Below, in pieces: positions 18,130 to 28,851 of a DNA stretch of 53,460 bases (position 1 is its first letter; each line of letters opens with the position of its first letter). A program made the position numbers and the translations under genes. Source of the DNA: Haliea sp. E1-2-M8 (GTDB lineage: Bacteria > Pseudomonadota > Gammaproteobacteria > Pseudomonadales > Halieaceae); contig NZ_JAUTDR010000023.1 in the NCBI RefSeq assembly GCF_030649675.1, forward strand, positions 1-53,460, in the 5' to 3' direction. The notes under the pieces were generated by a model that was not told where the DNA came from, searched no databases, and was given only the letters and a program-made list of their open reading frames with translations.

Positions 18130-18600
18130 TCAGGATGCGGGGTAGCTCCCCTCCAGCGTCAGTAGCTTCACCTTGAGCGGCAGGCCGCCGCCAAATCCGG
18201 TCAGCGAGCCGTCGGCGCCGATCACCCGATGGCAGGGCACCACGATCGGCAGCGGGTTGCGGCCATTGGCTGCCCCCACCGCGCGCACGGCGCTGGGCTT
18301 GCCGATGGCATACGCGATATCCCGATAGCTGCGCACTTCCCCCCAGGGGATGGCTGCCAGTGCCTGCCACACGCTCTCCTGGAACGCTGTGCCCCTGGCG
18401 GCCAGGGGCAGCTCGAAGCGCTGGCGTCGGCCGGCAAAATATTCCCCGAGCTGGCTGCGGGCGGAGCGCAGCACGCTGTCGGGGCTGGCGCTGTCCTGTT
18501 CGCCACTGTACTGCCCGGGGAAGTTGATCGCGGTCAGGTGGCTACCGTCGCTCACCAGCTGCAGGGGCCCCAATGGGCTGTCGATCGTCAGTCTGTTCAC
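18130..18600 (-). CDS. ogt: Methylated-DNA--[protein]-cysteine S-methyltransferase
   Basis: About 156 residues. The active-site motif [10 protein letters not shown] carries the acceptor Cys; the upstream helix-turn-helix ([30 protein letters not shown]) and GFGGGLPLK complete the signature. It transfers the alkyl group from O6-alkylguanine to its own cysteine. I choose GTG 18600 because AAGGAG lies 6 nt before it; the ATG at 18615, which would overlap the upstream stop as ATGA, would put that Shine-Dalgarno inside the gene. It follows the Ada-AlkA gene by 11 bp in one operon, so alkylation repair genes are grouped. Confidence 0.93.
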   Translation of the reverse strand: MNRLTIDSPLGPLQLVSDGSHLTAINFPGQYSGEQDSASPDSVLRSARSQLGEYFAGRRQRFELPLAARGTAFQESVWQALAAIPWGEVRSYRDIAYAIGKPSAVRAVGAANGRNPLPIVVPCHRVIGADGSLTGFGGGLPLKVKLLTLEGSYPAS

Positions 18601-18611
18601 GATTGTCTCCT

Positions 18612-20042
18612 TCATGTATCGAGGCTGCGCCACAGCAGGTTGGCGGCATAGGCGCGCCAGGGTTGCCAGCGCTCGCTGGCCTGGTGCAGGGGATCTGCCG
18701 CCTGCGGCAGCGCCTCCCAGGCTCGCATCAGGCCCAGGTCCCGGGGCGGGAAGGCGTCTGGCTGGCCGTGCCCGCGCATTGCGACCATCGCGGCGGTCCA
18801 GGGCCCGATCCCGGGCAGGGCCAGCAGCTGCGCCACGGTTAGCTCCTCGCCGGCTGCCAGCAGTTGGCAGACTGCGCGCAGGGTGTCGCGGCGTCGGGTG
18901 GGCATGGGGAAGTGGCTGTCCTCCAGCGCGGCAATGGCTGCCGGGGCGGGGAATTCGCGGGCGTTGCCGGCCTCGGGGGCCGCGGCGGCGGCCAGCCTTG
19001 AGCACACGGTGCGTGCCGCCACAATGCTTACCTGCTGGCCGACAATAGCCCGCACCGTTGCCTCTTCGACACTCCAACAGACCGGGGAACGCAAGCCGGG
19101 GAAGCGTTGCAGCAGTGTGGCCAGCGCGGGCTCCTGCCCCAGCGACGCGGCGATCACCCCGGGGTTGGCGTCCAGGTCGAACATGCGCCGCACCCGCTGC
19201 ACTACCGGCATCATGGCGGCGAGATCCGGCAGCCGCAGCTCCAGTTCCAGGGCCTGGCGGGCGGGCAGGTGGCGCACACAGATCGCACCGGGCTGCTGTT
19301 GCCACAGAATGGTGCGCCGGTAGCATTCGTCGTCGGCTGACTCTACCCCCTCCACCGCATGGCGACTGAAGAAATCCAGCACTCCGTCCCAGTCATAGGG
19401 CGGCCGGTACTGCAGCTGCAGGCGTATATCGGCGCGGGTGGAACTGGCCTGCGGGGGCCGCCGCATGGCGCTGGGTGGCTTGCTGAAGCTGCTCTGGAAG
19501 GCACTGTTGCAGCGCCGTACGCTGCCGAAACCCGCGGCATGGGCGATGTCGATGACCGGCAGGGTGGTCTCCTGCAATAGCTGGCGGGCGAACAGCAGGC
19601 GCTGGTTGTGGGCAACCGCGACCGGTGACACACCCAGCTCGCGCTGGAACAGCTTGCGCAGGTGGCGCTCACCGACCCCCAGCCTCGCGCACAGTGCGGC
19701 GAGGCTGCCCTCGTTCAGTGCTCCCGCGCGTATCAGCTCCAGGGCGCGCTGCACCGTGACTGAACTGCCCTGCCAGGCCGGGCTCCCCGGGGCCGCTTCC
19801 GGGCGGCAGCGCAGGCAGGGCCGGAACCCGGCCGCGGCCGCCTGGCTTGCCTCGCGGAAATAGGCGACGTTCTGCTCCGCCGGCGGGCGCGCAGGACACA
19901 CCGGCCGACAGTAAATGCCCGTGGTGCGTACCGCGAGGAAAAACAGGCCGTCAAAGCGGGCGTCGCGCGCCAGCCGGGCGCGGCGGCAGACCTCGGGGTC
20001 GAGGTCGCGGGCGGATACTGTCTGGACAGGGCTTTCATTCAT
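18612..20042 (-). CDS. alkA: Ada zinc/AraC regulator fused to AlkA 3-methyladenine DNA glycosylase
   Basis: A 476-residue three-part protein. Residues about 10-85 form the Ada N-terminal zinc domain (IYCRPVC with Cys45 and Cys49; CLRC with Cys76 and Cys79), which in Ada accepts a methyl from phosphotriesters. Next is an AraC-type helix-turn-helix region (about 90-185), then the AlkA N-terminal domain and the helix-hairpin-helix glycosylase domain, with [14 protein letters not shown] and the likely catalytic Asp435 in PPRDLGLM. It excises alkylated purines and may activate its own operon when methylated. The alkylguanine transferase domain of canonical Ada is missing and is encoded separately by ogt just downstream. 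This fusion type is known in other proteobacteria. Confidence 0.92.
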   Translation of the reverse strand: MNESPVQTVSARDLDPEVCRRARLARDARFDGLFFLAVRTTGIYCRPVCPARPPAEQNVAYFREASQAAAAGFRPCLRCRPEAAPGSPAWQGSSVTVQRALELIRAGALNEGSLAALCARLGVGERHLRKLFQRELGVSPVAVAHNQRLLFARQLLQETTLPVIDIAHAAGFGSVRRCNSAFQSSFSKPPSAMRRPPQASSTRADIRLQLQYRPPYDWDGVLDFFSRHAVEGVESADDECYRRTILWQQQPGAICVRHLPARQALELELRLPDLAAMMPVVQRVRRMFDLDANPGVIAASLGQEPALATLLQRFPGLRSPVCWSVEEATVRAIVGQQVSIVAARTVCSRLAAAAAPEAGNAREFPAPAAIAALEDSHFPMPTRRRDTLRAVCQLLAAGEELTVAQLLALPGIGPWTAAMVAMRGHGQPDAFPPRDLGLMRAWEALPQAADPLHQASERWQPWRAYAANLLWRSLDT

Positions 20043-20237
20043 GGCCTCACTATAGTTCCGCCCCCGGTACTCTGGCTAGCCAGAATCGGCCCTGGCAACA
20101 TGCCCCGTGAGTTCGTAGCAAACTCAGCCACACTTGGCCAAATCCCAGCCGAAGGCTACTATTCTGCCATTGGCATTCGATTTCCCGGAGGGCAGACCGT
20201 TGGTTGGACATTCCCCGCAACGACAGACGGTCAGCGC
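20043..20237. other. Divergent promoter region, ada-alkA / sterol desaturase family gene
   Basis: 195 bp between divergent starts. An Ada-type regulator would be expected to bind here, but I cannot recognise an Ada box with confidence. The plus-strand frame is open from 20100, but no start in it looks better than GTG 20238. Confidence 0.35.
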
Positions 20238-21494
20238 GTGAACCTGGTCGTCTACGCGGTACCGTTTTTTATCCTGGCCATGCTGCTGGAGCTGTTCTAT
20301 GGCTGGCGCAAGCGGCGCAATACCTACCGCCTCAACGACAGCGTCGGCAGCCTGTTCCTGGGCACCCTGAGCCAGGCCCAGCGTTTCCTCACCCTGGGGG
20401 TCGGTGGCTACGTCTACTACCTGATTACCGAATACTTTTCCCTGCCGCTGATGGACCCCGGCCACTGGTGGACCTGGCTGTTGGCAATGGTGCTGTACGA
20501 CTTCTGCTACTACTGGCTGCACCGGCTCGGCCACGAGCGCACCATTCTCTGGGCCGCGCATGTGGCGCACCATCAGAGCGAGGACTACAACCTGAGCACT
20601 GCCCTGCGCCAGACCAGCACCGGGTTTCTGCTTGGCTGGATTTTCTACATTCCCATGTTCGTGTTGGGCATTCCGGCGGAGGTGGTGGTCACCGTGGGCT
20701 CCCTGAACCTGATCTACCAGTTCTGGGTCCACACCGAACATGTGCCGAAACTGGGCTGGTACGAGTGGCTCTTCGTCACGCCCTCCAACCACCGGGTGCA
20801 TCACGCGCAAAACGACCGCTACCTGGACCGCAACTACGGCGGCCTGTTCATCATCTGGGACCGCTTGTTCGGCACCTTTCAGGAAGAGCTGCCGGAAGAG
20901 CCCTGCGTCTATGGCATCCGCGGTCCCCTGCGCAGCTTCAATCCACTGCGGGCGCTTACCCACATCTATGTCGACATGGCCCGCGACAGTTGGCACACCC
21001 GCCGCTGGCGGGACAAGCTCCGGGTCTGGGTGGCGCGCAATGGCTGGCGCCCGGCGGACGTGGCGGCACGCTTCCCCCGGGCCAAGACGGACCTGGCCAG
21101 TTTCGAGAAATATGACCCCAGGGTTCCGCCGGCGGTGGGCTGGTATGCACTGTTCCAGCTGGGGGCGGTGGTCAGCCTGTTGAATGTCATGCAGTTCAGC
21201 GCCGTGGACTATGTGGCCGGGGTGGTACTGGTGCTGGCTCTGCTGGCGACCACGGTGACCACCGCCCGGTGGCTGGACGGCGGCGAGCCGGCGGCCATCC
21301 TGCGCTGGGAAGGCATGCGCCTGGCTACGCTGGCGGGCCTGCTGGGGATTGCCTGGCTCTCGGGAGTGGCGCCACTGCCGTTGCTGGCGGGCTTGCTGTA
21401 CCTGGCACTTAACGCGCTGGCATTGCCCTGGCTGGGGCGCAGGGAGCACGCCATACCGGCCCCAAACCTAGATGCTGGGCAGATGTCGCACTGA
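20238..21494 (+). CDS. Sterol desaturase / fatty acid hydroxylase family membrane protein
   Basis: About 418 residues from GTG 20238 (reading VNLVVYAVPFFILAMLLEL). The eight-histidine di-iron signature is present as HRLGH, HVAHH and HRVHH in the expected order, with a further H near HTEHV. Several membrane helices surround these and three more form the C-terminus (from AVGWYALFQLGAVVSLL onward). The family uses O2 to hydroxylate or desaturate lipids; the closest familiar relatives are alkylglycerol monooxygenases and uncharacterised sterol desaturase family proteins. The reading frame is open 138 bp further upstream, but that part has no similarity. The end overlaps a convergent small membrane protein by 27 bp. 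Confidence 0.87.
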   Translation: MNLVVYAVPFFILAMLLELFYGWRKRRNTYRLNDSVGSLFLGTLSQAQRFLTLGVGGYVYYLITEYFSLPLMDPGHWWTWLLAMVLYDFCYYWLHRLGHERTILWAAHVAHHQSEDYNLSTALRQTSTGFLLGWIFYIPMFVLGIPAEVVVTVGSLNLIYQFWVHTEHVPKLGWYEWLFVTPSNHRVHHAQNDRYLDRNYGGLFIIWDRLFGTFQEELPEEPCVYGIRGPLRSFNPLRALTHIYVDMARDSWHTRRWRDKLRVWVARNGWRPADVAARFPRAKTDLASFEKYDPRVPPAVGWYALFQLGAVVSLLNVMQFSAVDYVAGVVLVLALLATTVTTARWLDGGEPAAILRWEGMRLATLAGLLGIAWLSGVAPLPLLAGLLYLALNALALPWLGRREHAIPAPNLDAGQMSH

Positions 21495-21818
21495 CCACAG
21501 CACCCGGCCGCACAGCAGCACTACTGCCAGGTCCGAGGCAAAGCGCAAAACCTGTGCCGCGGGCCACGGCCAGGGCAGGCCGCTGAGCAGGAGGATACCC
21601 GCGCAGGCCGCAGAGACGCCAGCGGCGACAAACAGGGTGAAGCGGGAGCGGCCGTAGAGGCCAATGGCGACCAGCAGGTAGACGCTGCCGATCAGGGCGG
21701 TGAGCAGGACATCCTCACTGAGCCGGTAGCGCCACAGGCTGGCAATCTGCAGCAGCCCGCTGACGGCGACGATGGTGGCGGCGGCGTAGCGCTGGAGTCT
21801 GACGGGCGGTGGCGGCAT
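21468..21818 (-). CDS. Small membrane protein of unknown function (four helices)
   Basis: A 116-residue hydrophobic protein with about four transmembrane segments (around residues 11-27, 38-54, 60-80 and 85-107) and no recognised motif. It converges on the sterol desaturase family gene with a 27-bp overlap of 3' ends and precedes the liuE 3' end by 58 bp on the same strand. It could be a DoxX-like or other small inner-membrane protein, but similarity is not clear. Confidence 0.55.
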   Translation of the reverse strand: MPPPPVRLQRYAAATIVAVSGLLQIASLWRYRLSEDVLLTALIGSVYLLVAIGLYGRSRFTLFVAAGVSAACAGILLLSGLPWPWPAAQVLRFASDLAVVLLCGRVLWSVRHLPSI

Positions 21819-21876
21819 GCAGGGTCCTGTATTGCTTCCGGCCAGACTTTAGCACGGCGTGAACCACCCCGGTACG

Positions 21877-22788
21877 TCAGCAGACCTTCTCGCCCCCACC
21901 CAGGGCACGGGCGACCCGGGAACCATTGGCGCGGCCCAGCGCGGCGGAAATGCGCTCGCCGGCGGCAACCAGCGCCTGCAGGTCGACGCCGGTTTCGATT
22001 TCCAGTCCGTCCAGCATGTACAGCACATCCTCGGTGGCGACGTTGCCGGAGGCGCCTTTGGCATAGGGGCAGCCCCCCAGCCCGGCGACGGAGGCATCTA
22101 CTGTGGCGATGCCATGCTGCAGGCCCACCAGGATATTGGCCAGCGCCTGGCCGTAGGTGTCGTGGCAGTGCAGGGCCAGTTGCGGCGCCGGAATGTCGGC
22201 CAGCAGGCAATCCAGCAGGCGCTGCATGCTGCCGGCACTGCCGGTGCCGATAGTGTCGCCCAGGGAGACCTCGTAGCAGCCCATGTCCAGCAGGCTGCGA
22301 GCGACCTGCAACACCGTTGCCGGCGCGATCTCGCCCTCATAGGGGCAGCCCAGGACGCAGGAGATGTAGCCCCGCACTGGTAGCTCCGCCGCCTGCGCCG
22401 CGGCCATTACGGGCTCGAAGCGCTGCAGGCTTTCGGCGATGCTGCAGTTGATATTCTTCTGCGAGAATGCCTCGGAGGCCGCGGCAAACACGGCCACTTC
22501 ATCCGAGCCCGCCGCCAGCGCCCGTTCGAAGCCCTTGAGGTTCGGGGTCAGGGCGGTGTAGCGCACCCCGGGACGGCGCTTGAAACCGGCAAACACCGCC
22601 TCGCTGTCAGCCATCTGCGGAATCCACTTCGGGTTCACGAAGCTGCCCGCTTCGATCACCTTCAGGCCAGCAGCGCCGAGGTCATCGATCAGGCGTAGCT
22701 TGGCTTCCAGGGGCACGAGGTCGGGTTCGTTCTGCAGCCCGTCCCGGGCGCCGACTTCGACCAGGGTAACGGTCCGTGGTAACGTCAT
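21877..22788 (-). CDS. liuE: Hydroxymethylglutaryl-CoA lyase
   Basis: A 303-residue TIM-barrel lyase of normal length. EVGARDGLQNE holds the catalytic Arg-Asp, HCHDTYGQ the metal-binding His pair, and GLGGCPYAKGASGNVATED the C-terminal active-site Cys loop. It cleaves HMG-CoA to acetoacetate and acetyl-CoA, the final step of leucine degradation. Its start overlaps the stop of liuD by 4 nt (ATGA), so it is translationally coupled and last in the liu operon. Confidence 0.96.
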   Translation of the reverse strand: MTLPRTVTLVEVGARDGLQNEPDLVPLEAKLRLIDDLGAAGLKVIEAGSFVNPKWIPQMADSEAVFAGFKRRPGVRYTALTPNLKGFERALAAGSDEVAVFAAASEAFSQKNINCSIAESLQRFEPVMAAAQAAELPVRGYISCVLGCPYEGEIAPATVLQVARSLLDMGCYEVSLGDTIGTGSAGSMQRLLDCLLADIPAPQLALHCHDTYGQALANILVGLQHGIATVDASVAGLGGCPYAKGASGNVATEDVLYMLDGLEIETGVDLQALVAAGERISAALGRANGSRVARALGGGEKVC

Positions 22789-24788
22789 GACCCTTCCTCT
22801 TCAGCGCTGAAGGCCAGCAGCTCCGCGCCGCCGTCCACCAGGTCGCCGGCGGCAAAGAAAAATTGCTCGACCACTCCGGCGACGGGCGCGCGAATGGTGT
22901 GCTCCATTTTCATCGCCTCCATGACCAGCAGCGGGGTCTTCGCGTCCACCCGGGCGCCGGGCTCCACCAGCAGGGTGACCACGGTGCCGTTCATGGGCGC
23001 GGCAAGGCCGCTGCCCGCGCCGCTGCCGTCGGTTTCGCCGGTATCCGGGCGCACCTCGCGGAAGTGGCAGGCGCCATCGGCCAGATACAGGGTAAAGCCG
23101 TCCTCGGTGCGGGCCAGGGTGGCGCGCTGGCGGTGGCCGGCGTGCTCTACCTGCAGCAGGTCACCGTCAAGCTGTCCGCGCAGAATGTCGTCGCGGCCGT
23201 TGCTGCGAATGTGATAGCTGGCATCCTGATGCTGGATCACTGAAACCGGGAAATCCTGCTGGTGGCAGTGCAGCACGAACTCGTGGGCGTGGGGTTCGTT
23301 CAGGCGCCAGGCACTGCCGCTGTTCCAGGGTGACCAGGGGTCGGTGCTGCCCCCGGGCGCGGCCTGCTGTTGCCGGTACAGCAGCAGGGCCAGGGCCGCC
23401 AGTGGCAACTCGCGCTCCAGATCCTGTTCCCGCTCGTGGAATATCAGCGCGCTGTGGCGCTCGATAAAGCCCGTGTCCAGCTCGGCGCGCTGGAACGGCG
23501 CGGCGGTGGCCAGGTTGTAGAGGAAGTCCAGGTTGGTGACGGTGCCGCCGATGCGGTAGTCCATCAACGCAGTGGCCAGGCGCTGCAGAGCGCGCTCGCG
23601 GGATTCGTCCCAGACGATCAGCTTGGCGATCATCGGGTCGTAGTAGACGCTGATCTCATCGCCCTGCTGCACGCCGGTGTCGACCCGCACATGGGGGGAT
23701 TCCGCCGGTGGGCGCAGGTAGGCGAGGGTGCCGGTAACCGGCAGGAAATCGTTGTCCGGGTCCTCGGCGTAGACCCGCGCCTCGAAGGCGTGGCCGCGCA
23801 GGACCAGCTGCGCCTGGGTCAGGGGCAGGGTCTCGCCCGCAGCCACCCGCAACTGCCACTCCACCAGGTCCTGGCCGGTGATCATCTCCGTGACCGGGTG
23901 CTCGACCTGCAGGCGGGTGTTCATCTCCATGAAATAGAAGCTGCCGTCCTCGTCCAGCAGGAACTCCACCGTGCCGGCGCCGCGGTAGTCGATGGCCTGG
24001 GCGGCCTGCAGGGCGGTGTTGCCCATGGCCTCGCGCAGCTCGGCGGTCATGCCGGGGGCGGGCGCCTCCTCAATCACCTTCTGGTGCCGGCGCTGCACCG
24101 AACAGTCCCGCTCCGCCAGATAGATGCCGTTGCCGTGGTTGTCGCAGAACACCTGCACTTCCACGTGGCGCGGTTTGGTCAGGTACTTCTCCACCAGCAT
24201 GGTGGCGTCGCCGAAACTGGCGCTGGACTCGCGCTGGGCCGCGGCCAGGGCGGCGTCGAACTCCTCCGCCGACCACACCTGGCGCATCCCCTTGCCGCCG
24301 CCGCCGGCGGTCGCCTTGAGCAGCACCGGGTAGCCCATCTTGTCCGCTTCCGCCTGCAGCAGGGCCGGATCCTGGTCCGCGCCGTGGTAACCGGGCACCA
24401 GCGGCACCCCCGCCGCGCCCATGATCTCTTTCGCCGCCGACTTCGACCCCATGGCCTCGATGGCGCCGGTGGGCGGCCCCACAAAGCAGATGCCATTGTC
24501 CGCGCAGGCCCGGGCGAAGCCGGCGTTCTCCGACAGGAAGCCGTAGCCCGGGTGAATTGCCTCGGCGCCGGTACTGAGCGCGGCTTCGATGATGTGTTCG
24601 ATCACCAGGTAGCTTTCCCGCGCCGGTGCCGGGCCGATATGCACCGCCTCGTCCGCCAACTGCACATGCAGGGCATTGCGGTCGGCATCGGAATAGACCG
24701 CCACCGTGGCAATGCCCAGCCGCCGCGCAGTGTGGATGATGCGACAGGCGATTTCACCGCGGTTGGCGATCAACAATTTGGTGAACAT
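22785..24788 (-). CDS. liuD: Methylcrotonyl-CoA carboxylase, biotin-containing subunit
   Basis: A 667-residue protein with biotin carboxylase N-domain (LLIANRGEIACRII), ATP-grasp (KATAGGGGKGM; EMNTRLQVEHPVTE), carboxylase C-domain, a BT linker and a C-terminal biotinyl domain with the acceptor Lys in VMEAMKMEH. It carboxylates biotin with ATP and bicarbonate and pairs with liuB to convert 3-methylcrotonyl-CoA to 3-methylglutaconyl-CoA. BirA, needed to attach biotin, is encoded 6 kb away. It follows liuC by 3 bp. An antisense open frame of 756 codons covers this gene and is an artefact of GC bias. Confidence 0.96.
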   Translation of the reverse strand: MFTKLLIANRGEIACRIIHTARRLGIATVAVYSDADRNALHVQLADEAVHIGPAPARESYLVIEHIIEAALSTGAEAIHPGYGFLSENAGFARACADNGICFVGPPTGAIEAMGSKSAAKEIMGAAGVPLVPGYHGADQDPALLQAEADKMGYPVLLKATAGGGGKGMRQVWSAEEFDAALAAAQRESSASFGDATMLVEKYLTKPRHVEVQVFCDNHGNGIYLAERDCSVQRRHQKVIEEAPAPGMTAELREAMGNTALQAAQAIDYRGAGTVEFLLDEDGSFYFMEMNTRLQVEHPVTEMITGQDLVEWQLRVAAGETLPLTQAQLVLRGHAFEARVYAEDPDNDFLPVTGTLAYLRPPAESPHVRVDTGVQQGDEISVYYDPMIAKLIVWDESRERALQRLATALMDYRIGGTVTNLDFLYNLATAAPFQRAELDTGFIERHSALIFHEREQDLERELPLAALALLLYRQQQAAPGGSTDPWSPWNSGSAWRLNEPHAHEFVLHCHQQDFPVSVIQHQDASYHIRSNGRDDILRGQLDGDLLQVEHAGHRQRATLARTEDGFTLYLADGACHFREVRPDTGETDGSGAGSGLAAPMNGTVVTLLVEPGARVDAKTPLLVMEAMKMEHTIRAPVAGVVEQFFFAAGDLVDGGAELLAFSAEEEGS

Positions 24789-24791
24789 GCT

Positions 24792-25586
24792 TCAGTCCCC
24801 CAGCCAGTTGGGTTGGCGTTTTTCCAGGAATGCGCTCAGGCCTTCCTGGCCCTCCCTGGACACGCGGATGTGGGCAATACGCGCGCAGGTGTCTTCCACC
24901 AGCTCTGCGGTGATCTCTTCCCCGGCGACGTTGACGATCAGGTCCTTGGCGGCGCGCACCGCTTCCGGCCCGTTGCCGAGAATGGCGTCCACCAGCTGCG
25001 TCACCTCAGTGTCCAGCGCCTCCTCGTCGGCGATCTCGCTGATCAGTCCCAGCTGCAAGGCCCGGTGGGCGTCAAACCGCTCCGCGGTCAGGAAGTAACG
25101 CCGCGCCGCGCGCTCGCCGATCGAGCGGATCACATAGGGGCTGATCGTCGCCGGCACCAGCCCGATCTTCACTTCCGACAACGCAAACGTCGCCCCCCGC
25201 GTTGCCACCGCCATGTCGCAGCAGCTCACCAGCCCCACCGCGCCGCCAAAGGCAGCACCCTGGACCCGCGCAATCGTCGGCTGCGGCAGACCGAACAGCG
25301 CCTTCAGCATCCCCGCCAGCGCCTCCGCATCGCGCAGGTTGTGGCCGTAGTCATAACCCGCCATGCGTTGCATGTACTCAAGGTCGGCGCCTGCGGAGAA
25401 GTGCTTGCCGCTGGAAGCCAGCACCACCACCCGCACGTCCTCGCGCTCGGCGAGGGTGTCAATGGCAAGCCGCAGCTGGGCGACGATCACATCGTCGAAG
25501 GCGTTGTGCTTGGCCGGGTTGTTGATCGTCACCGTGGCGACGCCGCGGGCATCAATTGCTGTGATTACGGGTTCAGTGTTCATCAT
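24792..25586 (-). CDS. liuC: Methylglutaconyl-CoA hydratase (enoyl-CoA hydratase family)
   Basis: About 264 residues of crotonase fold. The oxyanion-hole segments are SSGKHFSAGADLEYM and GAAFGGAVGLVSCCDMA, the latter followed by the catalytic-loop region FALSEVKIGLVPATISPYV. In the liu pathway it hydrates 3-methylglutaconyl-CoA to HMG-CoA, and its place between the carboxylase subunit genes supports that role rather than fatty acid oxidation. Start is one of two adjacent ATGs (25586 or 25583); the frame is open 39 nt further without a better site. Upstream lies a 470-bp non-coding insertion that separates it from liuB. Confidence 0.92.
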   Translation of the reverse strand: MMNTEPVITAIDARGVATVTINNPAKHNAFDDVIVAQLRLAIDTLAEREDVRVVVLASSGKHFSAGADLEYMQRMAGYDYGHNLRDAEALAGMLKALFGLPQPTIARVQGAAFGGAVGLVSCCDMAVATRGATFALSEVKIGLVPATISPYVIRSIGERAARRYFLTAERFDAHRALQLGLISEIADEEALDTEVTQLVDAILGNGPEAVRAAKDLIVNVAGEEITAELVEDTCARIAHIRVSREGQEGLSAFLEKRQPNWLGD

Positions 25587-25704
25587 GTTCGATTCCAATT
25601 CGTTGCATTCAGTGCTGTCCACCATTGTTCTTGCCGGTGATCAGTGCTCCTCAGTACACGTTACCGGCACTCCGTACCCGGGCGTAGCGACGGGGATGGC
25701 CGGT

Positions 25705-25772
25705 CCGGACACGCTACAAGCACATCCATGTGCGCTCGGTGGCGGCCGTCCATGGCCGCCAACGGTCCGGCC
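25705..25772 (+). repeat. 68-bp palindromic element, copy A
   Basis: Core palindrome GGCGGCCGTCCATGGCCGCC preceded by a segment with GACACG, CAAG, TCCATGT and GCTCGG. Read on this strand it aligns without gaps to the reverse complement of 25905-25972; most differences fall in paired positions of the core, so the hairpin is kept while the sequence changes. Confidence 0.8.
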
Positions 25773-25904
25773 CAGCCATCCCCGCCACTACGCCCTCGGC
25801 TGAGGAGCGAGTGTCGAGACATCCACCCATTTGTCTTAGCTTTGCCGCCATCCTTGCTGCAACGGAGTGCGAAAGTGGAGGCGTTGGGAGGGCGGAGAGG
25901 GGTA

Positions 25905-25972
25905 GGCGGGACCGTCGACGGCCATGGATGGCCGTCGCCGAGCCTACATGGACGTACTTGCGGCGTGTCCCG
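25905..25972 (-). repeat. 68-bp palindromic element, copy B (inverted)
   Basis: Same length as copy A and in opposite orientation, with core CGACGGCCATGGATGGCCGTCG. Relative to copy A, G-to-A type changes on one side of the core are matched by C-to-T type changes on the other, which keeps base pairing. Confidence 0.8.
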
Positions 25973-26060
25973 ACTGCCCCTCTGCGTCCTCCCGGCGCCA
26001 GTGCCTGCGCTTGCATCAATACCGGCACCAGAGCTGGGTACGAAGTGCGGTTCAACGCGC

Positions 26061-27668
<1,608 letters not shown>

Positions 27669-27681
27669 GGGTGCGCTCCGG

Positions 27682-28851
27682 TCAGGCGGTTTCGTTGAAC
27701 AGCTCGCGGCCGATCAGCATGCGGCGGATCTCCGAGGTGCCGGCGCCGATCTCGTAGAGCTTGGCGTCGCGCAGCAGGCGCCCGGCGTTGGCTTCGTTGG
27801 TGTAGCCGAAGCCGCCCAGGGCCTGGATCGCCTGCAGGGCCATCTGGGTCGCCTTCTCCGCAGTGTAGAGAATCACTGCCGCACAGTCCTTGCGGCTTTC
27901 CCGGCCACGGTCGCAGGCGGCGGCTACCGCATACAGGTAGGCGCGGGAGGCGGAGAGGTCCGTGTACATGTCCGCCAGTTTGCCCTGCATGAGCTGGAAC
28001 TGGCCGATGCTCTGGCCGAACTGCTCGCGGGTGTGCAGGTAGGGCACCACTTCGTCCAGGCAGGCCTGCATGATGCCCACCGGGCCGCCGGACAGCACGG
28101 TGCGCTCGTAGTCGAGGCCGGACATCAGCACTTTCACGCCCTGGCCTTCGCCACGGAGGATGTTCGCCGCCGGCACCGGGGTGTTGTCGAACACCAGTTC
28201 GCAGGTGTTGGAGCCCCGCATGCCCAGCTTGTCCAGCTTCGGCGAGCGGGAGAAACCGGGGAAGTCGCGCTCGACAATAAACGCGGTGATGCCCTTCGAG
28301 CCCGCTGTGGGATCGGTCTTGGCGTAGATGATGTAGACATCGGCGTCGGGGCCGTTGGTGATCCACATCTTGTTGCCGGTCAGGAAGTAGCTGTCTCCTT
28401 CCTTGCGCGCCTGCAGCTTCATGCTGACCACGTCGGAGCCGGCGTTCGGTTCAGACATTGCGAGCGCGCCAACGTGTTCGCCGCTGCACAGTCTGGGCAG
28501 GTACTTCTGCTTCTGCTCCTCGCTGCCGTTCTTCTGGATCTGGTTCAGGCACAGGTTGGACATGGCGCCGTAGGACAGCCCCACCGAGGCCGACGCCCGG
28601 CTGATCTCCTCCATCACGATGCTGTGGGCCAGGTAGCCCATGCTGGAACCGCCGTAGGCCTCGTCCACGGTAATCCCGAGCAGGCCCATGTCACCGAACT
28701 TGCGCCACAGGTCCGCAGGGAATTCATTGTCGCGGTCGATCTGCGCCGCCCGCGGGGCGATTTCCTTCTGGCACATCTGGTAGACCGCATCGCGGAGCAT
28801 GTCCAGTTCTTCGCCGAGGCCGAAGTCGAGGGTGGGGTAGCCGGTATTCAT
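27682..28851 (-). CDS. liuA: Isovaleryl-CoA dehydrogenase
   Basis: A 389-residue acyl-CoA dehydrogenase. [17 protein letters not shown] and [17 protein letters not shown] are the family FAD/substrate regions; [16 protein letters not shown] places the catalytic Glu in the G helix as in isovaleryl-CoA dehydrogenases, rather than at the usual C-terminal position. [11 protein letters not shown] near the end is the second signature. It oxidises isovaleryl-CoA to 3-methylcrotonyl-CoA and passes electrons to ETF. It is the first enzyme gene of the liu operon, but a 320-bp REP block separates it from liuR. Confidence 0.95.
   Translation of the reverse strand: MNTGYPTLDFGLGEELDMLRDAVYQMCQKEIAPRAAQIDRDNEFPADLWRKFGDMGLLGITVDEAYGGSSMGYLAHSIVMEEISRASASVGLSYGAMSNLCLNQIQKNGSEEQKQKYLPRLCSGEHVGALAMSEPNAGSDVVSMKLQARKEGDSYFLTGNKMWITNGPDADVYIIYAKTDPTAGSKGITAFIVERDFPGFSRSPKLDKLGMRGSNTCELVFDNTPVPAANILRGEGQGVKVLMSGLDYERTVLSGGPVGIMQACLDEVVPYLHTREQFGQSIGQFQLMQGKLADMYTDLSASRAYLYAVAAACDRGRESRKDCAAVILYTAEKATQMALQAIQALGGFGYTNEANAGRLLRDAKLYEIGAGTSEIRRMLIGRELFNETA

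Larger units (their letters stand above)
25587..26060. other. Non-coding insertion within the liu operon (between liuB and liuC)
   Basis: About 470 bp inside an otherwise compact operon. No credible gene is present: the open frames seen on both strands are palindrome-driven. It holds two inverted copies of a 68-bp element (25705-25772 and 25905-25972) and further imperfect palindromes, for example GGGGATGGCCGG at 25692 against CCAGCCATCCCC near 25772. The 9-mer TACCGGCAC occurs near both edges (25662-25670 and 26020-26028), which could be chance or a target duplication. Confidence 0.7.

Noticed and set aside
23370..25640. A 756-codon open frame on the plus strand opposite liuD and liuC
   Set aside because: It lies antisense to two clearly conserved genes, has a composition rich in His, Gln and Arg typical of shadow frames in GC-rich DNA, and shows no recognisable domain.
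25662..26028. Transposon with 9-bp target duplication (TACCGGCAC at both edges)
   Set aside because: The candidate element has no terminal inverted repeats and no transposase, and the 9-mer match is not beyond chance in such GC-rich DNA.
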